DNA of 64,000 bases from Xylanibacter ruminicola (GCF_900107775.1 NZ_FNRF01000001.1:620001-684000), one strand, 5' to 3'. Shown: positions 24,782 through 33,204, numbered from the stretch's first letter. Translations and numbers: made by a program. Notes: a model not told the origin generated them from the letters alone.

Positions 24782-25449
24782 TGATTATTGATATCAAAAA
24801 TTTAAATAAGAGTTATAAAAACGGAAGCGTTTTGCATGTATTGAAGGGGGTGAATCTTTCAATAGAAAAAGGTGAGATGGTCGCTTTAATGGGGGCATCG
24901 GGCTCTGGTAAAAGTACATTGCTGAATATCATAGGTCTTCTGGACACATTCGATAGTGGAACTTACGAATTGGATGGGCTTCCTATGCACCATCTTGAAG
25001 ATCAACAAGCAGCTATTATAAGAAATCAGAAAATCGGATTTGTATTTCAGTCCTTTAATCTTATTTCTTACAAGACCACCCTTGAAAATGTTGCTCTGCC
25101 CTTATTATATAAAGGGATACCTAGAAAGAAACGTTTCGACATGGCTTACGAGTATTTGGATATGGTTGGATTATCTGAATGGTCATCGCATTTTCCAACC
25201 GAGCTATCAGGCGGACAGCGGCAACGAGTCGCAATTGCAAGGGCTTTAATCACACATCCAGACGTAATATTGGCAGATGAGCCTACAGGAGCACTTGATA
25301 GTAAAATGACACAAGATATAATGCAACTAATGAAAAAGATAAACAGAGAGGGAATAACCATGCTAATCGTTACGCACGAGCAATCTGTTGCGAGTTTCGC
25401 TGACAGAGTAGTTAAAATGAGAGATGGCGAATTGATGTACAGTCTTTGA
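24781..25449 (+). CDS. ABC transporter ATP-binding protein (LolD/MacB type)
   Basis: The 222-residue protein starts MIIDIKNLNKSYKNG; I chose ATG 24781, which overlaps the exporter stop by one base, over an in-frame TTG nine bases upstream. It carries Walker A GASGSGKST, Q-loop FVFQSFNLISYKT, signature ELSGGQRQRVAIARAL, Walker B ILADEPTGALD and the H-loop VTHEQSVAS. ADEPTGALD with LSGGQRQR is typical of the MacB/LolD branch, so its partner is most likely the FtsX-type permease at 18658-19884, separated from it by the precursor and exporter genes. Confidence 0.92.
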   Translation: MIIDIKNLNKSYKNGSVLHVLKGVNLSIEKGEMVALMGASGSGKSTLLNIIGLLDTFDSGTYELDGLPMHHLEDQQAAIIRNQKIGFVFQSFNLISYKTTLENVALPLLYKGIPRKKRFDMAYEYLDMVGLSEWSSHFPTELSGGQRQRVAIARALITHPDVILADEPTGALDSKMTQDIMQLMKKINREGITMLIVTHEQSVASFADRVVKMRDGELMYSL

Positions 25450-25673
25450 TGCATTTTTATATTGATATTAAAATCATCTAGCGCTATCGTCGAGCATCAG
25501 GTATCAGATACTGATGTAAGGATACTAAGAAGCAATAAATATCTTAGAAAAGTAGCGAGTATTAGGAAAATCTTCGTAACTTTGCAGCGCACAGGAAGAA
25601 GTCTTGCACAAATTGTGCGTTTTCTACCAAGCTGGGAGGAATAACAGTAGATATTGTCTTATTATTTTTGCTA
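25450..25673 (+). promoter_or_regulatory. 224-base spacer with candidate promoters before the DUF5687 permease
   Basis: A TAACTTTG -7-like box near 25577 is followed by a GCACAAATTGTGC palindrome. A second TATTTTTG (25663-25670) lies 3 bases before the ATG at 25674. Neither has a proper TTG at 19 bases. The region suggests that the following two genes can be transcribed apart from the bacteriocin operon. A short open frame here lacks an ATG and is not called. Confidence 0.45.
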
Positions 25674-27056
25674 ATGACAAATGTAACGTTTTATATTACT
25701 AAAGTATGGATGGATTATATCATAAGAGAGAAAGTATGGCATAAAACTCTCGTTGTGGCAATTTCCATATTGTTACTCTTTCCCATCCTTTATTTCACCT
25801 TTGGCGATATGGCGGATGAACTGTCCAGAACCAAAAGGTTTGATTATGTAGTTCCATATGTCGCCCTATCAATATTGATACCAGATTTTCTTCTTAAGTA
25901 CTTCGTGAAGAGAGAAAAACTCGTTATGAGTGACAGTATGAAAACACGACCAATTAGCACCGCATCGTGGAATAGGTTCGTGTTATTGAATTGCCTTTTA
26001 GACTCCGGGAATTCGTATCTCTTATTCTTTTTTATTCCGGTTGCTTTTATGTCGATGTCTTTCGTGAAATCCGTACTGTCATTACTCCTATTTTTCTCAA
26101 TATGCTGGTTGAATGGATACGCGATAACGATATACCGTCTATCTCAGGACTGGGAATACAAAGCACCGGTTATAGTCGTTGGCTTCTTCTGGGTTCCCTT
26201 AGTGACATGTTATGTGATTAATCCGTTATCATTTCCATGGGTACTACATATAATCGGTTTTATCCTTTTATGTATGTTGATGATATATGGCTTGTATAAA
26301 TACAGTTGCACTATTCATGTTTATACGGATTATTCGAGAAATACCAAGAAAGAATACGTCACTCATTTCTCAGGGCTCGCCATAGAGTATGTTAGTATGA
26401 TGAGGGCGACGAGATACCGTCTATTCCCCTTCTATATCATTTTCAACTGTCTGTTCGGACTTTTCCTTGTATTAAATAACCCATATATTTCAAACACATT
26501 TTCCTTGGAACTAATTGTCATATTATCAATCATCGGACTGCCTATCATCTATGGTATATTCATGTTTGCCTTTGAAGGGAACTATATGGACGGATTATGG
26601 ACACGTCCCATAGGAATCAGGAGAGTCATGCAGGTTAAATACAATGGCTATGTAATAGATGCTGCCTTTATGACAATCTTATGTTATGTTCTTTACCGTA
26701 TTTTTCGAAATGAGATAGAATTGCCGATATGTTTTTTTGGGGCGACGCTCTTGTTCACTTCAGGGGTAATTAATCATGTCATATTCTTTACGAGTTTTCT
26801 TGCGAAAAGATGTGAAATGTTCTCGAACTCATTCAGTATTACACCATATCGAAGATCCTTTCTACTAGAGGCTGTGGTTTTCCTTCCTATTATTGTACTA
26901 CTCCTTATATATTATTTCTTGCCTATATCTATAGCAAACATAGCCTCAGCGCTATCCGGCATAATCGGAGTCCTATTGCATCCATTCATCATGAAATGGT
27001 TTGCCCAAAAATATGAGTCAAATAGATACAAATATTTTGAACAATATAGAAATTGA
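25674..27056 (+). CDS. DUF5687-like ABC permease
   Basis: The 460-residue protein has about ten to twelve hydrophobic helices and opens NVTFYITKVWMDYIIREKVW, matching the large Bacteroidota family of ABC-2-like permeases labelled DUF5687. It contains the conserved region FAFEGNYMDGLWTRPIGIRR and a polar C-terminal tail. It is followed 3 bases later by an ABC ATPase, its likely partner. In bacteriocin clusters such permease/ATPase pairs often protect the producer, but here that is inference. I chose ATG 25674; a TTG two codons upstream is less likely. Confidence 0.78.
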   Translation: MTNVTFYITKVWMDYIIREKVWHKTLVVAISILLLFPILYFTFGDMADELSRTKRFDYVVPYVALSILIPDFLLKYFVKREKLVMSDSMKTRPISTASWNRFVLLNCLLDSGNSYLLFFFIPVAFMSMSFVKSVLSLLLFFSICWLNGYAITIYRLSQDWEYKAPVIVVGFFWVPLVTCYVINPLSFPWVLHIIGFILLCMLMIYGLYKYSCTIHVYTDYSRNTKKEYVTHFSGLAIEYVSMMRATRYRLFPFYIIFNCLFGLFLVLNNPYISNTFSLELIVILSIIGLPIIYGIFMFAFEGNYMDGLWTRPIGIRRVMQVKYNGYVIDAAFMTILCYVLYRIFRNEIELPICFFGATLLFTSGVINHVIFFTSFLAKRCEMFSNSFSITPYRRSFLLEAVVFLPIIVLLLIYYFLPISIANIASALSGIIGVLLHPFIMKWFAQKYESNRYKYFEQYRN

Positions 27057-27059
27057 TTT

Positions 27060-27764
27060 ATGGAACTGATAATCAAGAATCTTACAAAGGTTTACGGAGA
27101 TAGAACCGTACTTGATATACCCCAACAAACTATCACTTCAGGAGAAATTATTGGATTAGTAGGCAACAACGGTGCCGGAAAGACAACGATACTCCGTCTG
27201 ATGCTTGATCTTATCAAAGCGGATTCAGGTGAAGTGCGTAGTAACGGTAATGCTGTAAACGAAGATAGCCAGTGGAAGACCTACACAGGTTCCTATATTG
27301 ACAAACGTTTCCTCATACCATTTTACACACCAGAGGAGTTTTTTCATTTTGTTGCCAAACTGTATAACATAAAACAAAAAGAACTTAACAAACGATTGGA
27401 AGAATATCATCAGATGATGCATGACGAAATCCTTGGAACAGGTAAGCAGATACGTCATTTCTCGGAAGGAAACCAGCAGAAGATTGGCATCATTGCCGCT
27501 ATGATAATTAATCCGACGGTACTCATTCTCGATGAGCCTTTCAATTATCTCGATCCATCCTCACAAATTGTTGTTGCAAAACTTATTAAGCAGATTAACG
27601 AACGTCTGGCTACTACTGTGATAGTCTCCAGTCACAACCTTACTTACATCACAGATGTTGCCACACGAATTCTGCTCTTGGAGAAGGGAAAAATCATCAA
27701 GGACGTCCCTAACAAGAACGGCAGTGCACTTGACGAACTCACAGGTTATTTTGCTTCAATGTAA
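27060..27764 (+). CDS. ABC transporter ATP-binding protein (partner of DUF5687 permease)
   Basis: The 234-residue ATPase has Walker A GNNGAGKTT, a degenerate signature HFSEGNQQKIGI, Walker B VLILDEPFNYLDP and the H-loop VSSHNLTYI. This CcmA/NatA-like branch (GNNGAGKTT, SHNL) pairs with ABC-2-type permeases, agreeing with the adjacent DUF5687 protein 3 bases upstream. It is the last gene of the AT-rich cluster; the 343-base repeat-rich spacer follows. Likely part of an exporter for self-protection or membrane stress (inference). Confidence 0.9.
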   Translation: MELIIKNLTKVYGDRTVLDIPQQTITSGEIIGLVGNNGAGKTTILRLMLDLIKADSGEVRSNGNAVNEDSQWKTYTGSYIDKRFLIPFYTPEEFFHFVAKLYNIKQKELNKRLEEYHQMMHDEILGTGKQIRHFSEGNQQKIGIIAAMIINPTVLILDEPFNYLDPSSQIVVAKLIKQINERLATTVIVSSHNLTYITDVATRILLLEKGKIIKDVPNKNGSALDELTGYFASM

Positions 27765-27825
27765 GCCATCTGTTGCCATGCTATGTTATCAATGAATATT
27801 TTGCTACTACGTGAGGGCGCAAAAA

Positions 27826-27862
27826 TTCCCTAGTTGGGGAACAAATATTCCCACGTTGGGAA
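27826..27862. repeat. Phased palindrome repeat, copy 1 (two units)
   Basis: TTCCCTAGTTGGGGAA then TTCCCACGTTGGGAA, starting 22 bases apart. The same 15-base palindrome with the same 22-base period occurs in three units inside the acyltransferase gene at 54492-54550, so this is a dispersed repeat family. Confidence 0.8.
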
Positions 27863-27946
27863 AACGTAACTAATCTATGAGATAAGTTACGGATATCTGG
27901 TAGATATATTACGGATATCTCATTGAAGGTAGGCAAACGTTGCAGC

Positions 27947-28096
27947 GTTGCCGTTGCAACGTTGCAATAAGGACTATCCCACCTCTACGCAGGATGGGTA
28001 TCCGATATATATTAGAGGATTATGATAAATAGAAATTAATACTTATTAATTATTGAATAGTTATTATACTCCTTCATGCAACGTTGCAACGGCAAC
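27947..28096. repeat. Long inverted repeat with 110-base spacer
   Basis: GTTGCCGTTGCAACGTTGCA at 27947-27966 is the exact reverse complement of TGCAACGTTGCAACGGCAAC at 28077-28096, and the match continues with few mismatches for about ten further bases. Each arm also contains the palindrome GCAACGTTGC. The right arm ends 11 bases from the end of the convergent nuclease gene. Confidence 0.8.
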
Positions 28097-28107
28097 ATTG
28101 CAACATT

Positions 28108-29559
28108 CTACAGCAATCTGTGGCCTAAGTCGTGCTGCTGACAAATGGTGACGATTTGCTGGATGAGCTGGTCCATCTTGGGTACTTGGGCTACATAATA
28201 GGTGGGATAATCGGGACAGAGCACCACCAAGTTCATAGCCTTTACACGGATGCCGTAATGGCGCTCTAACATGTAACGATACAGATTCTGCTGAATGCAA
28301 TAATGGTAGAACGAGGTATCGGGCAGACTGATGCCGTTATGGCTCATCTTGCCACGAAAACCCTCGACGATGGGTTGGCCTTGGGCGTTGACTACCTTCG
28401 ACGAGCGTTTCCAGTCGTAGATGGTAAACTCGCCATCGTCGTCCTGGCAAATCAAGTCGATGGTACCTGCAATGTTCAAATCCTTATCGTAAACGGGCCA
28501 CTCCTGGCGATAGGGCTCGATATCGTAGTCGCGGATAAAGCGCAGAAAATGAAGTTTTTCCTGCTCTACACTCACAACTTCGGTTTCTTGCCCAAACTGC
28601 AGCTGGCATTCGGTCTCGAAGAAACCGCGCTGAAAATAGTTCTCTGTCTGCAGATGCACGAAGGTGCCCACCTCGCTGGCTGTACGACCAGCGCGCTCCC
28701 ACTTATCCAAGCTCTCCTCTACGGGTATGCCTTTAAACCGCATCTGGTTTTCGGCCTGTGACAGAGCCTGGAATTCATCAAAGAAATAGGCAATGAGCGA
28801 ACTGACAGGCAGCATACGCTTTATACCTTTATATATATATATATGTTCGCAGGGCTCGAAATCGATATCAGCATCCTGCTCGTAATGGCCTGCATCGCGA
28901 AAGGTGGCCATTTTTTCGCGCATATCATCGGTTTTGTCGAAGGGCTTAACCTGCTGTTTGCAGTCAAGCTCGTCGACATCGAGGGCATATCTATCGGTTA
29001 TCCATTGCTTATCCTCGCCATCCACATTCTGCCAGTAGGCCATTTTTAACGCATCGTTACGACTCCAAGGCTCAACAGGTGTGGGCACCGATGCAAATTG
29101 GTGCTGCTGGATGAATGCACTATCAGCCATCATACAAGTAACCAACTCTACCAAATAATCGGCACAGATACCAGGCTCCTGGGCGATTTGCTGAGCGGCC
29201 AGGCGAACTACCACCCATCCATGACGATTGAGCAGATGATCACGATACACATCGCCACACGACAGGTAGTGGATGGGCTCGCGAGTAGCCTTACAGTAAG
29301 GCTCATCTATCTCTACATCGATACGGATGCCTGGAGTACCTGCTACCACCAGCGCCAGATCGGGATAATAAGGCGGCTGCTTATCGGTAGTGATGATACA
29401 GGCGTTTAACAGGCACTCTACACCAGCGGGCAACTTGGCCGAAAGCTCGCGGGCAAGCTTCTGCTCGAGCATGCCTGGGGTTACTAATGGATGACGACGA
29501 AAGGGATACAAAATGGTTCCCTTCTCAGGGAACCTTATGATGGGATATGTTTGTTTCAT
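28108..29559 (-). CDS. Protein with two PD-(D/E)XK nuclease-like domains
   Basis: The 483-residue protein shows two separate nuclease-like regions. The N-terminal part (about 45-140) has YYPDLALVV and IRIDVEIDEPY followed by DHLLNRHGWVVVRLAAQQI, resembling DUF559/Vsr-type folds (PD at 66-67, ExD at 83-85). The C-terminal part (about 290-470) has GTIDLICQDDDGEFTIYDWK, the RecB/Cas4-like D...DWK motif (about 365 and 380), then YCIQQNLYRYMLERHYGI, the QxxxY motif. No helicase domain or signal peptide is present. It overlaps the upstream histidine kinase by ATGA. A DNA-processing role is likely; a specific pathway cannot be named. Confidence 0.75.
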   Translation of the reverse strand: MKQTYPIIRFPEKGTILYPFRRHPLVTPGMLEQKLARELSAKLPAGVECLLNACIITTDKQPPYYPDLALVVAGTPGIRIDVEIDEPYCKATREPIHYLSCGDVYRDHLLNRHGWVVVRLAAQQIAQEPGICADYLVELVTCMMADSAFIQQHQFASVPTPVEPWSRNDALKMAYWQNVDGEDKQWITDRYALDVDELDCKQQVKPFDKTDDMREKMATFRDAGHYEQDADIDFEPCEHIYIYKGIKRMLPVSSLIAYFFDEFQALSQAENQMRFKGIPVEESLDKWERAGRTASEVGTFVHLQTENYFQRGFFETECQLQFGQETEVVSVEQEKLHFLRFIRDYDIEPYRQEWPVYDKDLNIAGTIDLICQDDDGEFTIYDWKRSSKVVNAQGQPIVEGFRGKMSHNGISLPDTSFYHYCIQQNLYRYMLERHYGIRVKAMNLVVLCPDYPTYYVAQVPKMDQLIQQIVTICQQHDLGHRLL

Positions 29560-31238
29560 GCTGTTTCTTCTTGCTTGCTTTGTATGGTCATCACGAATCG
29601 TGCGCCTCCAGTATAGGTGGTGTCGAGAACGATGTCGCCACCCAATCGGCGCGCCAAGCTACGCGCTATCGAGAGTCCGATGCCTGTGCCATCGCTGTAC
29701 TCGTCTAACTGCACAAACTCGTCGAATATGCGCTCGGCCTGATATACGGGGATAGATGTGCCTGTATCTTCGACCACAAAGTACGCCAGCCCCTCGTGAT
29801 TACTTATTTGTAATGTTACTTGTCCTTGTTCTGTAAATTTCTTGGCATTATCGAGCAACTGCTGCAAAGCCAGAACAGCCGATCGCAGATGGGTATCGAA
29901 CAACTGCTGAGCCCCAAACAGCTTTACAAGATTGAACTGGACATGCGATGCCTTGTTGATACCAGCCGCCTTGATGGCCTCCTGGGCAATGACAGAAGCC
30001 GACGTATGGTCTTCGCGCTCCAGTACCACGCTGCTGTTAATTTCGGCAAGTGCCAGCATCTTGTTGACCAAGCCTGTAATACGTTCGGCATTATCGATAA
30101 TCTGCACCGACATATCGCGTTTCTCCGCCTTATCCAGTTCGGCATCAGTAGTTGTCAACACCTGTGTAAAACCACATATAATATTTAATGGTGTACGGAT
30201 TTCGTGCGAGATCTGCTTGATGAAGTTGCTCTTCATTCGTGTACTCTCCTCGGCTCTGGCTGTAGCTAACTGCAGGGCTTTATTGTTTTGCTGCAACTGT
30301 GCGTTGGCACTCTGCAAACGGCGATTGTAGCGGTTCTTGTTAACCACATAAACCACCATAAACAAAAATACCAAGCCAGTAAGCAACCACCAAACCCACA
30401 TGGGAATCTTGATATCGCCAAAGCGTTCGGCCACTTCCTGACCATATATCTCGTCGACGATGCCCTCGGCCTCCATCTTCTTTAGTTCGGCATTGATGGC
30501 ATCAATCAGGCGTTTATCATGACTGGCATAACAGTATTCGCGTGGCTCTAACGACAGATCATCGGCCTTCAACTGATCTGTCAGATGCAGAAGCCCTACA
30601 TGAAATTTTGCCTGGAATCGATAGCAGATAACGCCATCATACTTTCCGTTTGACAGGTCAACAATAGCCTCATTCAGATCGGTTATCGGATAGCCATCGG
30701 CCCCTTCGTCCTTCAGCATCAAACCTATAGGGCGCGATTTCATATAGGCAATACGCTTGCCTTTAAGATGACGGAAATCAAACTCTGCAAAGTCTTTTTT
30801 TCTGTAAACCACCTGATAATACATGCGGAATACAGCATCGGAATAGTTGGTTGTATCTTTACGATACGACGAATAAACCAGCATACCCATGTCGTACTTT
30901 CCACCAATAATACCTGGCGACATCTTGTCCCAATGGTTTGGCGAGAAAGTGTAAGGAATGCCCATACGCATCAGCAGTTTCTTGGTGAACTCCACATCGT
31001 AACCAGTAGGCAAACCCTGACTGTTTACGTATTGCAAAGGGGCATAACTGGTATTCATACCCATTACCAGCGGGCGGTCCTTGCTAAAACCAAGCTCCGT
31101 AGCCAATGGGCTTACAATAGGTTCATCATCAAACGCCTGAATAAATTCGCTAACATCGTTTTTACACGAAAACAGCACTACAGCCAACAAAATGGCTATA
31201 ACCCACACACGTTTGATAATGAACCCTTTAGTTTGCAT
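29556..31238 (-). CDS. Sensor histidine kinase with periplasmic solute-binding domain
   Basis: The 560-residue protein begins with a hydrophobic signal (VWVIAILLAVVLFSCKND). An SBP_bac_3-type domain (about 50-270; LVMGMNTSYAPLQYVNSQGL, GYDVEFTKKLLMRMG) follows, then a transmembrane helix (about 283-303, WVWWLLTGLVFLFMVVYVV), HisKA with FIKQISHEIRTPLN (phospho-acceptor His about 355), and HATPase_c with QQLLDNAKKF, DTGTSIP and DGTGIGLSIA. There is no receiver domain and no response regulator gene nearby, so it is an orphan kinase. Amino-acid-like or other small ligands are typical of this sensor domain. It follows rubredoxin by 5 bases and overlaps the nuclease gene by ATGA. Confidence 0.9.
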   Translation of the reverse strand: MQTKGFIIKRVWVIAILLAVVLFSCKNDVSEFIQAFDDEPIVSPLATELGFSKDRPLVMGMNTSYAPLQYVNSQGLPTGYDVEFTKKLLMRMGIPYTFSPNHWDKMSPGIIGGKYDMGMLVYSSYRKDTTNYSDAVFRMYYQVVYRKKDFAEFDFRHLKGKRIAYMKSRPIGLMLKDEGADGYPITDLNEAIVDLSNGKYDGVICYRFQAKFHVGLLHLTDQLKADDLSLEPREYCYASHDKRLIDAINAELKKMEAEGIVDEIYGQEVAERFGDIKIPMWVWWLLTGLVFLFMVVYVVNKNRYNRRLQSANAQLQQNNKALQLATARAEESTRMKSNFIKQISHEIRTPLNIICGFTQVLTTTDAELDKAEKRDMSVQIIDNAERITGLVNKMLALAEINSSVVLEREDHTSASVIAQEAIKAAGINKASHVQFNLVKLFGAQQLFDTHLRSAVLALQQLLDNAKKFTEQGQVTLQISNHEGLAYFVVEDTGTSIPVYQAERIFDEFVQLDEYSDGTGIGLSIARSLARRLGGDIVLDTTYTGGARFVMTIQSKQEETA

Positions 31239-31243
31239 GAAGC

Positions 31244-31399
31244 TTATTCTGGTCTGAAGTTATCCTTGCCTACACCACAAACGGGGCATACCCAATCATC
31301 GGGGATATCCTCAAAAGCTGTTCCTGGAGCGATGCCACCATCGGGATCGCCTTCTGCGGGGTCGTAAACGTAACCGCACACTTCACAAATGTACTTCAT
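31244..31399 (-). CDS. Rubredoxin
   Basis: This 51-residue protein is encoded between the GT9 gene and the histidine kinase. It reads [19 protein letters not shown] at the start and [18 protein letters not shown] at the end, giving the two CxxC pairs that bind one iron (Cys5, Cys8, Cys38, Cys41). The family residues YxYD, GDP and DWxCPxC are all present, and length is normal. It is a cytoplasmic one-electron carrier used by anaerobes in peroxide/superoxide detoxification. Its stop is 5 bases before the kinase ATG, and it lies 14 bases after the GT9 stop, so all are likely co-transcribed. Confidence 0.95.
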   Translation of the reverse strand: MKYICEVCGYVYDPAEGDPDGGIAPGTAFEDIPDDWVCPVCGVGKDNFRPE

Positions 31400-31413
31400 A
31401 AGCGTTCTAGTTT

Positions 31414-32466
31414 TTAGTTATTAATAAGGGTTACTATTCTGTCAACAATCCGCTCGGGCGGAATGTTTTGCAGACATGCATAATCGCCACGCTGACAGGG
31501 TTTATTGCCATAAATACTGCAGGGGCGGCACTCCAGATCAATCTGGATAGCATTTTCGGGGTCCTGATTATAACCCAGGAAACCTGCCATGGGGTGTGTT
31601 GCACCCCAAACGCTTACCACAGGCACGCCTGTGAGCGATGCCAGGTGCATATTGGCCGAATCCATCGAGAGCATGACGTTGAGATGACTCATCAGGATAA
31701 GCTCCTGATACATACCCTCACAATGCTTGGCTACCGAAGTACATTGGCGATACTGAGCACACCACAGCTGGAAGTACTTCTCTTCTTCCTCGCCTCGGCC
31801 AAACAGGAATATACGACCATTAGGATACTGCTGAATAAGACGGAAGATTACCTGCTCCATCAAGCGGGGTGGATACACCTTACCCTCGTGGGCAGCAAAT
31901 GGTGCGATACCTATCCACTGCTCGAAACTCTTCTTGGGTCCGAAGATGGCGGGCAACAGATTCATATTTCCACCCTCGTCAGGGAAGATGGAACGGAAAT
32001 TCTTAATGTCAACCGGATAGCCCAGACGCTCGAACACAGCGGCATAATTCTCGAACGATGATGGCAATGGCACACGCTTATCGTGCTTGCCAGAAAGCAG
32101 TTTACGACGCTGACTGCGATTCTTGATCAGGTGCTCTACACGATATCGGCCCAGATTGAATCGAAAGCGCAGATACTCTGAGCGTAGAACATTATGCAGA
32201 TCGGCCACCTTGGTGAACTGCTTGGCAACCAATCGGCGATAGAGTGCGTTAAGTCCGCGCACACCATGATACTCCTTGGTGAGATCGGCCTCCATGAAAT
32301 TAACATTGGGCGCCAGATCGTCGAACAAAGGGCGGGCGAACTTACGGCTAAGCACCGTGATGCGTATATCGGGATACTGCTGAGCCAGCGACCAGACTAC
32401 AGGCACCATCATGGCTACATCGCCAAGAGCTGAGAATCTGATGACCAGTATATGCTCTTTTCTCAT
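31414..32466 (-). CDS. Glycosyltransferase family 9 (ADP-heptose:LPS heptosyltransferase-like)
   Basis: The 350-residue protein begins [19 protein letters not shown], the typical GT9 N-terminus. Its C-terminal nucleotide-sugar binding half has [52 protein letters not shown] and [11 protein letters not shown], with [20 protein letters not shown] near the end. These motifs match heptosyltransferases of LPS core assembly acting at the cytoplasmic face of the inner membrane. It follows the DUF4254 gene by 12 bases; in Bacteroidota this pair commonly occurs together. The exact sugar acceptor is not determined. Confidence 0.92.
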   Translation of the reverse strand: MRKEHILVIRFSALGDVAMMVPVVWSLAQQYPDIRITVLSRKFARPLFDDLAPNVNFMEADLTKEYHGVRGLNALYRRLVAKQFTKVADLHNVLRSEYLRFRFNLGRYRVEHLIKNRSQRRKLLSGKHDKRVPLPSSFENYAAVFERLGYPVDIKNFRSIFPDEGGNMNLLPAIFGPKKSFEQWIGIAPFAAHEGKVYPPRLMEQVIFRLIQQYPNGRIFLFGRGEEEEKYFQLWCAQYRQCTSVAKHCEGMYQELILMSHLNVMLSMDSANMHLASLTGVPVVSVWGATHPMAGFLGYNQDPENAIQIDLECRPCSIYGNKPCQRGDYACLQNIPPERIVDRIVTLINN

Positions 32467-32478
32467 CAGCCTTTGTAT

Positions 32479-33084
32479 TTACTTCTGATTATATAAGATA
32501 GGATTAGTAGCTGGATCGTTATACATCTTCATCTGGCGATACACCTTCATGTACTTGCGGCCAGCCTCGATGTCCTCGAGCAGCTGATCGATAGCCAGCG
32601 AGAGGTCCTTCTGCTGTTCGAGCAGCACATCGAGCTTAGCCTTGCACTTGGCAATGTGCTCAGGCTCGGCATCGGTACGGTTTACCTGCTCCTGCATGTG
32701 ATAAATCTTAAGTGCCAGAATGCTTAAACGGTCGATAGCCCAAGCTGGGCTCTCGGTATTAAGGCGCGCATCGGCCTGAGGAACCACCTCGCTGTAATGC
32801 TGGCGGAACCAAGAGTCGATTTCCTCAACCAAATCGGTACGATCCTGATTACTGCGGTCGATACGACGCTTAAGCTGCAGGGCCTCGATAGGATCGATAT
32901 GGGGATCGCGAATAATATCTTCGTAATGCCACTGAACAGTATCAATCCAACATTTCTTATAGAGACTATACTGGATGCTGTCTTTCTGATATGGATTTTT
33001 CAAGGGCGTATCGACATCATCGAAAACATGATAGTCGTTAATCGCCCTCTCAAAAATTTGATTGGCTTCTTTTGTAAATGTCAT
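32479..33084 (-). CDS. DUF4254 domain-containing protein
   Basis: The 201-residue protein MTFTKEANQIFERAINDYH is alpha-helical and rich in charged residues (WHYEDIIRDPHIDPIEALQL, LKRRIDRSNQDRTDLVEEID) and has no signal or membrane segment. This is the DUF4254 family, found next to GT9 glycosyltransferases in Bacteroidota; function unknown. I chose ATG 33084, which begins the conserved helix and lies 22 bases after a full promoter (33106-33136), over an upstream in-frame ATG that would start inside or above the promoter. It heads the five-gene minus-strand operon down to 28108. Confidence 0.85.
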   Translation of the reverse strand: MTFTKEANQIFERAINDYHVFDDVDTPLKNPYQKDSIQYSLYKKCWIDTVQWHYEDIIRDPHIDPIEALQLKRRIDRSNQDRTDLVEEIDSWFRQHYSEVVPQADARLNTESPAWAIDRLSILALKIYHMQEQVNRTDAEPEHIAKCKAKLDVLLEQQKDLSLAIDQLLEDIEAGRKYMKVYRQMKMYNDPATNPILYNQK

Positions 33085-33105
33085 ATTCGTATTCGTTTTA
33101 TTTTG

Positions 33106-33136
33106 CAAAACTACAGAAAGTTTTTCAATTAACCAA
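33106..33136 (-). promoter_or_regulatory. Promoter of the DUF4254-GT9-rubredoxin-kinase-nuclease operon
   Basis: Minus strand: TTGG (33133-33136), 19 bases, TAGTTTTG (33106-33113). It fits the Bacteroidota consensus exactly and fixes the start of the DUF4254 gene at 33084. Confidence 0.78.
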
Positions 33137-33204
33137 CGAAAAATGAATAAAATCGCCATATTTTGTATTTTTATAGTATAAGGCACACCAAAAAAGGGTA
33201 TATT

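Larger units (their letters stand above)
27765..28107. repeat. 343-base gene-free spacer of mixed repeats
   Basis: No gene is seen. It holds two TTCCC...GGGAA palindromes at a 22-base spacing (27826-27841, 27848-27862), a direct repeat TTACGGATATCT at 27887 and 27909 (also 22 bases apart), and a 20-base perfect inverted repeat at 27947-27966 and 28077-28096. It separates the plus-strand bacteriocin cluster from the convergent nuclease gene and may mark a junction of acquired DNA or a bidirectional terminator region. Confidence 0.75.

Noticed and set aside
25462..25644. 60-codon open frame between the MacB-type ATPase and the DUF5687 permease
   Set aside because: It has no ATG start, its translation has no recognisable domain, and the sequence looks like a promoter region with a palindrome.
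18017..27764. Integrative element with identifiable ends
   Set aside because: Base composition suggests transfer, but no integrase, relaxase, tRNA target or direct-repeat attachment sites were found.
28077..28107. Simple intrinsic terminator for the nuclease gene
   Set aside because: The arm at 28077-28096 pairs best with a copy 110 bases away rather than forming a compact hairpin with a T-run, so it is listed as a long inverted repeat.
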